This document shows, piece by piece, positions 36,485 to 45,966 of a stretch of DNA of 64,000 nt; position 1 is the first letter of the stretch, and each line of letters opens with the position of its first letter. This stretch comes from Porphyromonas sp. COT-290 OH3588 (GTDB lineage Bacteria > Bacteroidota > Bacteroidia > Bacteroidales > Porphyromonadaceae). A model generated the notes under the pieces. It had not been told where the DNA came from, did no database searches, and worked only from the letters and a program-made list of their open reading frames with translations. The translations under genes were made by a program, and so were the position numbers. The DNA is taken from assembly GCF_000769075.1 (NCBI RefSeq), contig NZ_JRFC01000014.1, forward strand, positions 2,023-66,022, written 5' to 3'.

Positions 36485-37867
36485 TTAATACTCATCTTTC
36501 TTGGGCGCCCCAATCCACAGAGAAGCAGGAGAGCCGACAGGTGTATCTACACTCCCCAAGAGAGCAATATTGTGATTGACTGCATGCTCCCAAGCAAGGA
36601 CACGTCTATTGGCAAAAGAGGCGAAGTCCCTAGGCTTAGCAATGGGGCCGTTCTCACGCCAAGTACGCCCCATATTGTCCGAAGTCCAAATCCTCAGCCC
36701 CACAGAGGGGCTCGCTTCGAATATATAAATAAGGTCATCAGTCTTAAAAATCGAAGCCGAATGAACTGTACCAGCATCGGAGTTGGTATATATACGTGAC
36801 CAGTCTAAGCCGTTGGTTGTGTACCAAACGCTGCGCTGTACTCTAGAGATAATGGCTTGATCCTCTAAAGCGACCAGATATAGGTACCCGCCTATATACT
36901 TCTTGACTCCCGAGAAAGCACGATAATTGTCCCTTGGGAAGTCCTTGGGAACAGCTAGAGAAGACACTTTAACCCCGCCCTGCGAATAACCAGCGAAGCG
37001 AAGTTCGCCATCATCACCCTTCACTAAGAGAGCCAAATCGGGCTCCTCTGCCGAGAGGCGTGGAGGCAAGACCCCAAGAAGTCCCTCAACCGAACCGATA
37101 GCCTCGATCCGCTGCCAGACTTTGCCTAATAGTCGATAAACATAACCATTGGAGGTTAGCGCATAAGGCTTCCTATCATACTCCTCGATATGCCTAATAG
37201 TAACTCCTGTGGGCAGCCCTGAATAGCCCATATCTCGAGCAAAAACACCGTCTTGATAAGTGTAGTACCTATTCTCCCCTGCCGTGGCCTCAACTACCCA
37301 AACATCATCTACCCTTTTCATAGCATAGGCATACGCATCTTGCTCTAACCTTGGTCTGTCACCAACGGTCGTCACGGGGTCTGCCCAGACAATGGTTTCG
37401 GGATCAAATTTGTATTTATTTAATTTGACATTGTAAGCATATTCTATTTTATCTCGATCATCTCCAATACTCACCTTGACCTTGAGCTCGTGCAACTCCT
37501 CGGGAAAGTCGTAAACCTTCTCTGCCTTCCACTCCTCATAAGCTCCGTTGCCTAGAGCTACATATATTTTAGTCCCAGTGCTTGCTGTTCCTATCGAGAG
37601 CTTGATCTTCTCCATTTTCTTGCCGTATGCAAGCGGCTTTTTATTCTCTATCTTGCCTGCATCAGCGAGGTTCTCAATAGAGAAAAAGACTTTGGATAGC
37701 TCTGCATCCTTCTCCGAAGACATCGAGAAGCTGCGGATCTGAGCATTAACAAACTTCACCTCCTGCACTTTGGGATCGGACTTGGAGCCACAGCCGACAG
37801 CTCCTAGTGTAGCCCAAACAAAGCCTCCTACAAGTACCAACCGACCGAGTGATGATATATACTTCAT
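36485..37867 (-). CDS. DUF6242-like lipoprotein with beta-propeller domain
   Basis: A 460-residue predicted lipoprotein. From ATG 37867 the signal peptide ends in 'LGAVGC' (Cys26), giving the lipid anchor; a longer frame to 37927 would put the signal peptide in the interior, so I reject it. An N-terminal Ig-like part (about 30-150) is followed by a propeller-like region with repeated blades 'WVVEATAGENRYYTYQDGVF', 'YALTSNGYVYRLLGKVWQRI', 'RSVWYTTNGLDWSRIYTNSD' and 'LRIWTSDNMGRTWRENGPIA', resembling BNR/sialidase-type repeats. It leads the uppS-bamA cluster. A TAACTTTG element lies at 37927-37934. Confidence 0.7.
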   Translation of the reverse strand: MKYISSLGRLVLVGGFVWATLGAVGCGSKSDPKVQEVKFVNAQIRSFSMSSEKDAELSKVFFSIENLADAGKIENKKPLAYGKKMEKIKLSIGTASTGTKIYVALGNGAYEEWKAEKVYDFPEELHELKVKVSIGDDRDKIEYAYNVKLNKYKFDPETIVWADPVTTVGDRPRLEQDAYAYAMKRVDDVWVVEATAGENRYYTYQDGVFARDMGYSGLPTGVTIRHIEEYDRKPYALTSNGYVYRLLGKVWQRIEAIGSVEGLLGVLPPRLSAEEPDLALLVKGDDGELRFAGYSQGGVKVSSLAVPKDFPRDNYRAFSGVKKYIGGYLYLVALEDQAIISRVQRSVWYTTNGLDWSRIYTNSDAGTVHSASIFKTDDLIYIFEASPSVGLRIWTSDNMGRTWRENGPIAKPRDFASFANRRVLAWEHAVNHNIALLGSVDTPVGSPASLWIGAPKKDEY

Positions 37868-37926
37868 ATATTTATATGTTACGACACGAGTAAACCGCCC
37901 GACAAATGTGCGGATACATTGAGCCA

Positions 37927-37934
37927 CAAAGTTA
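37927..37934 (-). promoter_or_regulatory. Candidate -7 element for the DUF6242-bamA cluster
   Basis: Minus-strand TAACTTTG (complement CAAAGTTA at 37927-37934) matches TAnnTTTG, 60 bases upstream of the ATG at 37867. No TTTG lies 19-21 bases further upstream, so it is a half-match. Confidence 0.4.
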
Positions 37935-38063
37935 GTAAATATTATTCCAGCTCTGCACTCAATCTCTACTACCTAAGTAACTCTCCAGATACCCTTTTTG
38001 GTATGCATCAGCTCTTATGCTACACTCGCCTCGTCCCGTAAACCCACATTTTACCCCGATGCC

Positions 38064-38113
38064 AAACAAGATAATAGGGGTAGTACCAAGGCCTCCCCCT
38101 CGGCACTACTCCT
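38064..38113 (-). terminator. Terminator of the cus-type efflux operon
   Basis: A 16-bp stem (38076-38091 with 38098-38113, one mismatch and two G-T pairs on the minus strand) around a six-base loop, followed on the minus strand by ATTATCTTGTTT. It lies about 30 bases after the CusB-like stop at 38145. Confidence 0.75.
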
Positions 38114-38144
38114 AAACCAGTAGTACAAGAATACTGCTGGTGGG

Positions 38145-39674
38145 CTATCTATCGTACTTACAACAACCGGGTAGTTGGTCAAAGACAGAGCTCTCCGCCT
38201 TATGATACTCGGTATCGTAGCCAATCTTGGCAATCGCCTTGCTGACCGCCTGCTCGGAGGCTACGGCAGTATTGAGGCGCAGGTAAAGCATCTGCTCATC
38301 TTTGCTCCACCGAGCGTCCTCAACGCCATAAATATCAAGCGCTGTCTTCTCTATCAAGTCCTTGCACATACCGCACGAGCCTCTCACTCCGAACTTAATT
38401 TCCTTGGAGTGCTCCGAATCAGGCACTACATTCATCATCGACTTCTTGCCCTCTAACTGTGCGCTAGCATCTAGAGCGAAGACACCACTAGTTACCACTT
38501 CCTCTCCCTCGGACAAGCCATCTAGTACCACATACGCTCCACCCAAAGAAGGCCCCAGCTCAACCTCTCTCATCAAGAACGTAGGCATAGATGCATCTCT
38601 TTGACGAACGTACACCACAGATCTCTTCCCCGTCCAGAGGACTGCCGTCTGAGGGATAATGATAGCACTCGGATTTTCCCTCAGCTTTGCTTGCACCTCT
38701 GCCATGGCATACATCTCGGGTTTGAGTTCCATGCCTGAGTTGGCGATATTGACACGGACACGAGCCGTACGGGTACTTGGATTAATCATAGGGTCGATGA
38801 AGGAAATCTTGCCAGAATACTTCCGTCCCGGATAAGCCGTAAGCTTGAAGCCGATGGAGTCGCCAACGCTCAAGAAAGACAGATCCCCCTCGAAAGCATC
38901 AAAAACCGCCCACAGCCGAGAGAGGTTGGCGATGTCGAATAGTACCGCTCCTTGAGCAACATAGTCGCCTTGATTGACGCGTCTATCCGTGACGACACCA
39001 CTAGTCGTAGCCTTGATCTCCACAAATGCAGAGGGTTGCTTGGACTGTAGTATGTGATCGATCTGCTGCGAAGTGATGTGCCAGAGCTGGAGTTTCTCTC
39101 GAGCGGCCTGAACTAGTTGGGGCTGCTGCATGGCTACCGCCTGCAGTAGCTCCTGCTGTGCTGTGAGTAGCTCTGGCGAATAAATGGTGGCTAAGGTTTG
39201 TCCTGAACGTACGGCTTCTCCCGTGAACTTAATACTCAGCTTCTCGATGCGGCCAGACACGTGAGCGGTCTGCGACTGCAGCCCACGCTCGTCTGGGACA
39301 ATCTTGCCATAAAGACGGATACTCTTGGCAGGGCTCTCTAGACTGACTCTCGTCGTATGTACATTGGCAAGTGCCATAGCCTCCTCGGAGAGCTGTATGG
39401 CAGACGGATCTAGTTCCTCTCCCCCTCCGCTGGTCTTGCGAGGAATGAGATCCATCGCACAGATGGGGCACTTGCCCTGCTTATCCATAACGATCTGTGG
39501 GTGCATAGAACAGATCCAAGCCTCTGCAGTATCTCCCTCCGCTACATGGCTATGCTCCGAGTGAGCGCCGCCAGTAGGAGAGCCAAAGAGTAGCCACCCG
39601 AGAAGAAGTCCTCCCAAAGCAAATAGGAGATAGTAGAGATACTTCTTAGTCATTATATTATTTCTAGTCTTCAT
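38145..39674 (-). CDS. cusB: CusB-like RND adaptor with N- and C-terminal metal-binding domains
   Basis: Periplasmic membrane-fusion protein linking the CusA pump to the outer-membrane channel; 509 residues. One N-terminal membrane segment (about 9-31) is followed by a heavy-metal-binding domain with 'CSMHPQI' and 'GKCPICAMDLIP' (Cys55, His58, Cys69, Cys72). The hairpin/lipoyl/barrel adaptor region spans about 100-400. Residues 425-490 form a heavy-metal-associated (HMA) domain with 'GSCGMCKDLIEKTA' (Cys434, Cys437), and the tail ends in a Cys-Cys pair ('GCCKYDR'). The HMA fusion suggests copper(I)/silver handling. The start could be the ATG at 39653. It is last in a four-gene operon. Confidence 0.88.
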   Translation of the reverse strand: MKTRNNIMTKKYLYYLLFALGGLLLGWLLFGSPTGGAHSEHSHVAEGDTAEAWICSMHPQIVMDKQGKCPICAMDLIPRKTSGGGEELDPSAIQLSEEAMALANVHTTRVSLESPAKSIRLYGKIVPDERGLQSQTAHVSGRIEKLSIKFTGEAVRSGQTLATIYSPELLTAQQELLQAVAMQQPQLVQAAREKLQLWHITSQQIDHILQSKQPSAFVEIKATTSGVVTDRRVNQGDYVAQGAVLFDIANLSRLWAVFDAFEGDLSFLSVGDSIGFKLTAYPGRKYSGKISFIDPMINPSTRTARVRVNIANSGMELKPEMYAMAEVQAKLRENPSAIIIPQTAVLWTGKRSVVYVRQRDASMPTFLMREVELGPSLGGAYVVLDGLSEGEEVVTSGVFALDASAQLEGKKSMMNVVPDSEHSKEIKFGVRGSCGMCKDLIEKTALDIYGVEDARWSKDEQMLYLRLNTAVASEQAVSKAIAKIGYDTEYHKAESSVFDQLPGCCKYDR

Positions 39675-39689
39675 TGTCTGTCGTAAAAA

Positions 39690-41165
39690 TTAAAAGGAAA
39701 TGGATAATAACTTCTCGAGCGCTGCAACGTAAGTATTGTAGGCTACGACAGCCTCAATAGCCTTGAGCCGATAGTCCACGAGCTGACGCTCTTGGGCTAT
39801 CACATCGGCAAGCCCTTGCCGCCCTGCCACTAGCTCTTGTATCACGATACGGCTGAGCGACTGAGATAAGGCATACTGCCTCGCATAGAGATCGGACTTG
39901 CGTGCCGACTCCTCTAGCCTTAGACGCAGATTGAGGTACTCGGCTCGTAGCTGATTGTGTAGTTCGGCCTCTTTGAGCTGTGAGGCCTGATAGTATAGCT
40001 TGTTCTCTCTTTGCTGAGCCTTATACTTACCACGAAAGATAGGCAGACTAACCTTGATCATAGGCATCAGCATATCATGTCCATTGCCATGATTGCCTAG
40101 AATGGGCTTATCGTACGGAGCCACCATACTATACTGTAATCCGAGGCCAATCATCGGGTAGCTCATCAATCGATCCATCCTGGCTTTGGCTCTGTATCCT
40201 CGAGTCTCCGACTTGAGCATCGCCACCATAGGATTATTTTCTAGGAGGCTATCGAGCAGGCCAGCCGCTCGATCGGGCAAGATACGCCGCTCGAGAGTGT
40301 CAGCTAAAGCTACAGAGCTCTCTACCGAACGGTTAAGTAAGGTATTAAATTTGGCTTCAGCTGCCCGGCGCCTAGAGAGCAAGTCTAGGAGCTCATGCTC
40401 CAGCTCGGCTCGCTCTAGCTGAATGCGTACGACGTCCGCCATACTGCCCGAGGACATACTCATTGCTCCAGAGCCAGACATCTGAGGCATGGCATTGGCT
40501 CCAGAGGTCATAGGTGCGGAAGACACTCCCCTCATGCCACCAGACATACCCGGCATACCTCCCATATCCGTAGAGCTAGCAGGTGAAGTAGAGGCCGACT
40601 GCCACACAGAGCGAGGAGGGCTAGCTGAAGATGAACCCGCAGTCTGCACACCAGCTGCAGAAAAGCGCCCTAAGGCGAGTCGTTCAAGCTGATGCAGCAG
40701 GTCTATATGGCTCTGCACAGCCTTGTACCGCTCACCAAGGCCACAGAGCTCATACCACTGAGCCTTGACTTGATACCATACATTATCTCTACGCTCCCTA
40801 AACTGCTCATACGCCATTTTCGCCATTTGTTCCGCTTCTGCTCGGGCGGCTTGGCGCACCCCAAACCAAGGGAACATCTGCATCAGAGTTAGATCTGCCA
40901 CTTGCTTACCCATGAGTGTGTGCATCGGCTTAGGAAATATCCCGAGCTCTAGCTCTGGATCTGGATAGGCTCCAGCCTGTGGTAGTTTCTCGACAGAGGC
41001 CTTGTAGAGCGCTAGATCCGCTTGTAGCTGAGGATTGCTGCGGGCGGCCAACTCCAAGTAATGGGGGAGACTATCGGGCTGTACTTCAGTCCTAGCCCTC
41101 ATCGGGCTAGAGAGCACAGCCACAGAGAGTAGTGCCATAGCCCTACGTATATATTTATTGTTCAT
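39690..41165 (-). CDS. cusC: CusC-like TolC-family outer-membrane efflux channel
   Basis: A TolC-type channel of 491 residues with signal peptide (about 1-26) and two structural repeats typical of the family ('LPHYLELAARSNPQLQADLA', 'KASVEKLPQAGAYPDPELEL'; second repeat from 'LLDSLLENNPMVAMLKSETR'). A low-complexity insertion at about 174-243 is rich in Ser, Gly and Met (10 Met between 201 and 242, as in 'DMGGMPGMSGGMRG'), not a feature of ordinary TolC proteins and a possible copper/silver-binding segment. The start overlaps the CusA stop by 11 bases. It should open through the outer membrane and pair with CusB and CusA. Stop codon TAA. Confidence 0.85.
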   Translation of the reverse strand: MNNKYIRRAMALLSVAVLSSPMRARTEVQPDSLPHYLELAARSNPQLQADLALYKASVEKLPQAGAYPDPELELGIFPKPMHTLMGKQVADLTLMQMFPWFGVRQAARAEAEQMAKMAYEQFRERRDNVWYQVKAQWYELCGLGERYKAVQSHIDLLHQLERLALGRFSAAGVQTAGSSSASPPRSVWQSASTSPASSTDMGGMPGMSGGMRGVSSAPMTSGANAMPQMSGSGAMSMSSGSMADVVRIQLERAELEHELLDLLSRRRAAEAKFNTLLNRSVESSVALADTLERRILPDRAAGLLDSLLENNPMVAMLKSETRGYRAKARMDRLMSYPMIGLGLQYSMVAPYDKPILGNHGNGHDMLMPMIKVSLPIFRGKYKAQQRENKLYYQASQLKEAELHNQLRAEYLNLRLRLEESARKSDLYARQYALSQSLSRIVIQELVAGRQGLADVIAQERQLVDYRLKAIEAVVAYNTYVAALEKLLSISF

Positions 41166-44100
41166 CGTTATTTCCGTCTTGTTGTTTGATTTGTTGCTTG
41201 GCTAGTCGTCCCTCTACCTGCTCTCTCCACCAGCATTGTAATACTGGGACTACAAACATAGTCATCGACTGAATGAGCATACCACCAAAAGTGGGTATGG
41301 CCATCGGGATCATCACATCAGCGCCCTTACCCGTCGAGGTAAGCACTGGCAGTAAAGCTATGAGCGTAGTGGCAGTAGTCATCGCTGCAGGGCGAACACG
41401 CTTGAGCCCTGCCTCTACGACAGCCTCACGAATATCGTCCTTGGTGCGGGGCTGTCTTTGCTGGAAGACTTGGTGAATATATGTCCCCATCAGCACCCCA
41501 TCGTCGGTGGCGATACCAAAAAGAGCAATGAAACCCACCCAAACGGCAACGCTGAGGTTGATAGGAGCCATCTGAAACAGATCTCGAATGTTCTCGCCTG
41601 CGATACTAAAATTCATAAACCAAGGTTGGCCATATAGCCACAAGAGCATGAAACCACCCGAGAAGGCAACGAATACCCCTGAGAAATGAATGAGAGAGGC
41701 CGTGACCGTCTTGAACTGGGCGTAGAGCACGAGGAGCACGATCAGTAGAGCCAGAGGCACCACGATCATAAGCCTATCAGTAGCACGCTGCTGCTGCTCA
41801 TAGTTGCCAGCGAACTTATAGGACACGCCCTTGGGCAATACCAGCTCTCCTGAGCGTATCTTCTCCTGCAAGAAGGCATCGGCCTGCTCTACAACATCGA
41901 CCTCGGCTCGATCGGCTTCTTTGTCGAAGATGACATAGCCAACCAAGAATGTGTCCTCGCTCTGTATCATCTGAGCCCCACGAGAATACTCAATATCGGC
42001 CAGCTCTCGGAGTGGCACCTGAGCTCCTGTAGCCGTGGGGATAAGAAGCATTGATAGTGCCTCGGGGCTATCCCTAAGCTCTCGTGCATAGCGCAGACGA
42101 ATAGGGAACCGCTCACGCCCCTCGACCGTGCGAGAGAGCGCCATACCACCTACTGCGGCGCTAAGTACCTCCTGCAAGTCGGCCACTGGCACACCGTAGC
42201 GAGCCATACTCTCTCTGTTTAGCTTGATCTCCAAGTAGGGTGCTCCTACTGCTCTGTCGTAGAAAACCGATGAGGCAACAACCGACGGTGCTGACTTGAG
42301 AGCCTGCTCGATAGCCTTACCTCCCTTCTCAATAGCCTCCAGATCGGGGCCATAAACCTTCACACCCATGGGTGCACGCATACCGGTGGAGAGCATAACC
42401 AGACGAGCCTCTATGGGTTGTAGCTTGGGAGCAGAGGTAAGCCCGGGCAGATTGCTCACATCAATAATCTGCTGCCATATATCGTTGGCATTTTTAATCT
42501 CCGGACGCCACTGACGGAAGTAGGCCCCTCTAGCATCAGGGACTAGACTATCCGATGATATCAGCCTATATCCGTCTTGGGGATTGTAGGTCTGTCCACT
42601 CTTGAGAACGAAGGCTCCGTCACTATCTACCTTAAATCGCCTGCGGTGGCCATTCTCGTCCAAGATATACTCGGGGCGATAGTTAATGGTGTTCTCAAAC
42701 ATCTGTACGGGAGCTGGGTCAAGTGCAGAGTTCACACGCCCCCACTTGCCGATAGCGACCTCGACCTCTGGGATAGAGGCTAGTCGCCTATCTAGCTGCT
42801 CTACATACTCTAGGTTCTGCTCTATCCCAGTGTGAGGCATACTCGTTGGCATGAGCAGGAAAGACCCCTCGTTGAGGCTAGGCATGAACTCCTGCCCCAT
42901 ATTGCGCCAAATGAGCAATCCGCTCACTACGGTGGCTATGGGTATGATCATAAACTTCCATCTATTGGCCAAGCACCAGCGCAAGATGCGCTCATAGTAG
43001 ATGACCAACAGCCACAGCAACACGAGAATGAAAGCGATACATCCAGCCACAAATAAGAAGTTGAGGAGCCCACCACTATCCGCCCCCATAGGTAACCATT
43101 CGACCGAGAGGTAGTAGGTAGCTACCAGCAGGGCAATACCTATATTAATATGGTTGGCTCTATTTGGGTGACTCCAGAGATGTGCCAAAAGGTTGTTTAC
43201 CCCCACTGCGATGAGCCCAAGGGCTGGCAAGCTCAGATAGGCAACAAAGAGCCCTAGACCAAGGACGATGAGGAGATAGTTGAGTACCCTGCGCAGTAGC
43301 CTAGAGTTGATCCGCACCGAGAACACCCAATAGGCCAGAGTAGGGAGCAAGACCAACCCCAGCAAGAAGGCCGTAGCCAGTACATAAGTCTTGGTATAGG
43401 CCAGCGGAGCGAACATCTTACCCTCCTGAGCCTGCATAGCGAATACAGGCAGGAAACTCACAATGGTGGTAATCATCGCCGTGGTTATAGCACCCGAAAC
43501 CTCCGAAACGGCTAGTGAGATGACACGTAAGAGAGTCTTGCCCCTAGTACGACCTGCATACTCGGGTAGCTCCAGATAGCGTATGATACTCTCAACGAAA
43601 ACGACACCGACATCGACCACCACACCGATGGCGATCGCGATCCCCGATAGGGCCATTATGTTGGCCTCAACACCTGTGTACCTCATCAGAATAAATGTAC
43701 CCAACACAGCGATAGGTAGCATACTGGCGATGACGATAGAAGCACGGAGGTTGAGCACCAGTACAATGATGACGATGATGCAGATCAACACCTCGTGCGA
43801 GAGGCTCGTCTCGAGCGTACCGATTGTTTCTCGGATCAAACCTGTACGGTCGTAGAAAGGGACTATGGACACCTTGGACACAGTGCCATCGGCTAACGTC
43901 TTCTGAGGCAAGCCAGAGTCCATCTCCTTGATTTTGCTCTTGACATGGTCTATGACCTCTAGAGGATTGGAGCCATAGCGTGCTATAACCACGCCTCCCA
44001 CGGCCTCTACGCCCTCTTTGTCGAGCCCACCACGGCGAGTACTGGGGCCTATATTGACGAAGGCAATATCCGAGATACGCACCGGAACACCCTCACGCAC

Positions 44101-44904
44101 GGCCACCACAGTCTGCTCAATATCCGAGATACTCTTGATATACCCAAGCCCTCGGATGAGATACTCGACCTTGTTGATCTCCATTGTTTCTGCCCCTATG
44201 TCTAGGTTGCTCTTCTGTATGGCGCCCATAACGTCCATAACCGAGATGTTGAAGCGGTACATAGCATCGGGGTTGAGATCTATCTGGTACTCCTTGACGA
44301 AGCCACCAGCCGAGGCCACCTCGGCAACTCCCTCGGCAGATGAGAGTGCGTACTTGACGTAGAAGTCCTGCACAGTACGTAGCTCCTCGGCGTCCCAGCC
44401 TCCCGTAGGCTTACCAGTCTTGGGATCTCTGCCCTCGAGCGTGTACCAATAGATCTGCCCGAGAGCCGTGGCATCTGGCCCGAGAGAGGGCTGAACCCCA
44501 TCGGGCAGCGTACCAGAGGGCAGGGAGTTGAGCTTCTCCAAAATGCGTGAGCGGCTCCAATAGAACTCCACATCATCGTCAAAAATGATGTAGATAAACG
44601 ACATGCCAAACATCGATGAGCTGCGAATAGTCTTCACCCCCGGGATACCCAAAAGCGAAGTCGTGAGCGGATAGGTGATTTGGTCTTGAATATCCTTGGG
44701 CGAACGCCCCATCCACTCCGTGGCTACAATCTGCTGATTATCACCAATATCAGGAATGGCGTCTACGGGGATTGGATTGCGTGGGATAACTCCTGCGTGC
44801 CAATTGAACGGAGCCGTTGAGATCCCCCAGACCACGATCAAAATCAGCAGTAATGTCGTTATGAGCCTATTCTCTAGGAAATAACGAATTAATCTATCTA
44901 GCAT
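41155..44904 (-). CDS. cusA: CusA-type heavy-metal RND efflux pump
   Basis: Inner-membrane proton-driven pump of the heavy-metal RND family, 1249 residues from ATG 44904 (ATG 44937 is less likely because the family N-terminus is 'MLDRLIRYFLENRL'). The TM4 proton motif is 'IGVVVDVGVVFVESIIRYLE' with Asp431 and Glu438. Two porter halves and a docking domain follow. It is about 200 residues longer than E. coli CusA: the extra part is mostly a hydrophobic insert (about 535-640) after TM6 and a short periplasmic insert ('DENGHRRRFKVDSDGAFVLK') near 735; both are seen in Bacteroidetes homologues as far as I know. Exports Cu(I)/Ag(I) or other divalent ions; which one is not decided by sequence. Confidence 0.9.
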   Translation of the reverse strand: MLDRLIRYFLENRLITTLLLILIVVWGISTAPFNWHAGVIPRNPIPVDAIPDIGDNQQIVATEWMGRSPKDIQDQITYPLTTSLLGIPGVKTIRSSSMFGMSFIYIIFDDDVEFYWSRSRILEKLNSLPSGTLPDGVQPSLGPDATALGQIYWYTLEGRDPKTGKPTGGWDAEELRTVQDFYVKYALSSAEGVAEVASAGGFVKEYQIDLNPDAMYRFNISVMDVMGAIQKSNLDIGAETMEINKVEYLIRGLGYIKSISDIEQTVVAVREGVPVRISDIAFVNIGPSTRRGGLDKEGVEAVGGVVIARYGSNPLEVIDHVKSKIKEMDSGLPQKTLADGTVSKVSIVPFYDRTGLIRETIGTLETSLSHEVLICIIVIIVLVLNLRASIVIASMLPIAVLGTFILMRYTGVEANIMALSGIAIAIGVVVDVGVVFVESIIRYLELPEYAGRTRGKTLLRVISLAVSEVSGAITTAMITTIVSFLPVFAMQAQEGKMFAPLAYTKTYVLATAFLLGLVLLPTLAYWVFSVRINSRLLRRVLNYLLIVLGLGLFVAYLSLPALGLIAVGVNNLLAHLWSHPNRANHINIGIALLVATYYLSVEWLPMGADSGGLLNFLFVAGCIAFILVLLWLLVIYYERILRWCLANRWKFMIIPIATVVSGLLIWRNMGQEFMPSLNEGSFLLMPTSMPHTGIEQNLEYVEQLDRRLASIPEVEVAIGKWGRVNSALDPAPVQMFENTINYRPEYILDENGHRRRFKVDSDGAFVLKSGQTYNPQDGYRLISSDSLVPDARGAYFRQWRPEIKNANDIWQQIIDVSNLPGLTSAPKLQPIEARLVMLSTGMRAPMGVKVYGPDLEAIEKGGKAIEQALKSAPSVVASSVFYDRAVGAPYLEIKLNRESMARYGVPVADLQEVLSAAVGGMALSRTVEGRERFPIRLRYARELRDSPEALSMLLIPTATGAQVPLRELADIEYSRGAQMIQSEDTFLVGYVIFDKEADRAEVDVVEQADAFLQEKIRSGELVLPKGVSYKFAGNYEQQQRATDRLMIVVPLALLIVLLVLYAQFKTVTASLIHFSGVFVAFSGGFMLLWLYGQPWFMNFSIAGENIRDLFQMAPINLSVAVWVGFIALFGIATDDGVLMGTYIHQVFQQRQPRTKDDIREAVVEAGLKRVRPAAMTTATTLIALLPVLTSTGKGADVMIPMAIPTFGGMLIQSMTMFVVPVLQCWWREQVEGRLAKQQIKQQDGNNDEQ

Positions 44905-45145
44905 AATTATGTATTTATTTGGTCGGTCAATGAACAAGAGAGCTTGGGTAGCTTCGGCGGCACCGCCTCAGCCCAAGGGGCTAAGCCAATAGCCAACCCC
45001 GAGTAGCGATACGACACTACGCCAAGGCTCATCACAACCCTACTGCCTCCAAGTCGTGATAGGCATAGAGTGAGCGACATACCTCGACAAGCCTAAGCCA
45101 GTCGAAGCAATGCAAGCGATGAAAGTCTAAAAAGGATACAAACTG

Positions 45146-45535
45146 CTAAATGATGAGCTTGCGATAGAGGATAAAGTGTGGGCTCTGGCTCTGCCTAGTC
45201 GCCTCAAAAGGCGGGGCTTGGCTTCTGTAGTATTGATTGACCTCGAGAGAGCTTGTATATCGCCATAGGTAGGCGAAGAGATTGTTTACCGAAGGCGTCA
45301 AGTTCACCTCGGGGCTACACTCCTTGTTCTGGTCGATCGTGAGCTTCAAGAAGTAGAATTGACTAGAGCAGCAACTGGCCGACTCATCGGCGACGGCACA
45401 GCAACCATCGGTATCCTGCACACCTCCCAAGGCAACCTCTACAAGTCTGCCCATGCAGTAGTGCGAGCTTATGGCTATGCCAGAAGACACAAAGAGGAAG
45501 AGGGTTGTTAATATGGATAATACAAATCTCGTCAT
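45146..45535 (-). CDS. HYC_CC_PP family small secreted protein
   Basis: A 129-residue protein with an N-terminal signal segment (about 1-24), then the three marks that name the HYC_CC_PP family: 'SSHYCMG' near 24-30, 'GCCAVADESASCCSSQFYF' near 44-62 with two Cys-Cys pairs, and a Pro-Pro in 'SQAPPFEATRQ' near 106. Such genes occur next to metal efflux genes in Bacteroidetes, as here, where it precedes cusA by about 240 bases on the same strand. The Cys/His content suggests a metal-binding periplasmic protein, perhaps a chaperone or sensor; direct evidence is lacking. A TAACTTTG element lies just upstream. Confidence 0.75.
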   Translation of the reverse strand: MTRFVLSILTTLFLFVSSGIAISSHYCMGRLVEVALGGVQDTDGCCAVADESASCCSSQFYFLKLTIDQNKECSPEVNLTPSVNNLFAYLWRYTSSLEVNQYYRSQAPPFEATRQSQSPHFILYRKLII

Positions 45536-45561
45536 ACTGATCTAGTCGCAATGAAGAGCCA

Positions 45562-45569
45562 AAGTTACC
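45562..45569 (-). promoter_or_regulatory. Candidate -7 element of the efflux operon
   Basis: Minus-strand TAACTTTG (CAAAGTTA at 45562-45569), 27 bases before the HYC_CC_PP start. No exact TTTG at 19-21 bases. A second identical element lies at 45692-45699 inside repeat copy C. Confidence 0.4.
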
Positions 45570-45671
45570 AAAATATTCCAAATCTCCAGAGCTCCCAAAC
45601 AGAACATCCACCCAGAGAAGTCAATTTACGTTTCTTAATATCTATATAGCACAATCGACCTATCAACATAC

Positions 45672-45966
45672 CTTCAGCAAAAACACCTCGCCAAAGTTAG
45701 CAAGCCAAACAAACCTCTTATTTACCCCCTAGCAGCCCCTAGATTGCGTTCGGCTTTGTTTTGGGCCTCCACCCTAGACCAACGTAAATACGCCTCAAAA
45801 ACAAGATCAAATCAAAAGTCTAATAATCAGACATATAAAAACGAATGCCAGACGACTTGATACAGTTTGTGGGCTGTTTGGGATTTTTCTTCCCATCAAC
45901 CCATAAGAATCAGTGGAGACATCTCAGCAGATTAATCCACCAATTTCACAAGATTGATCCTTCAAT
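45672..45966 (-). repeat. Dispersed intergenic repeat, copy C
   Basis: Third copy, in reverse orientation and more diverged. Read on the minus strand, ATTGAAGG (45959-45966), a segment similar to AATCCTCTGCGATGTGTCCACC of copy A in shortened form (45915-45937), GTTGATGGGAAGAA (45887-45900), and AATCTAGGGGCTGCTAGGGG (45726-45745) occur in the same order as in copies A and B. The distance from the second block to the third is about 165 bases, equal to that in copy A (164). It lies between the efflux operon and tRNA-Gln, pointing at the efflux operon. A TAACTTTG promoter-like element is inside it. Confidence 0.7.

Noticed and set aside
45692-45699. Promoter element inside repeat copy C
   Set aside because: It matches TAnnTTTG but has no -33 partner at the right distance and is not found at that place in copies A and B.
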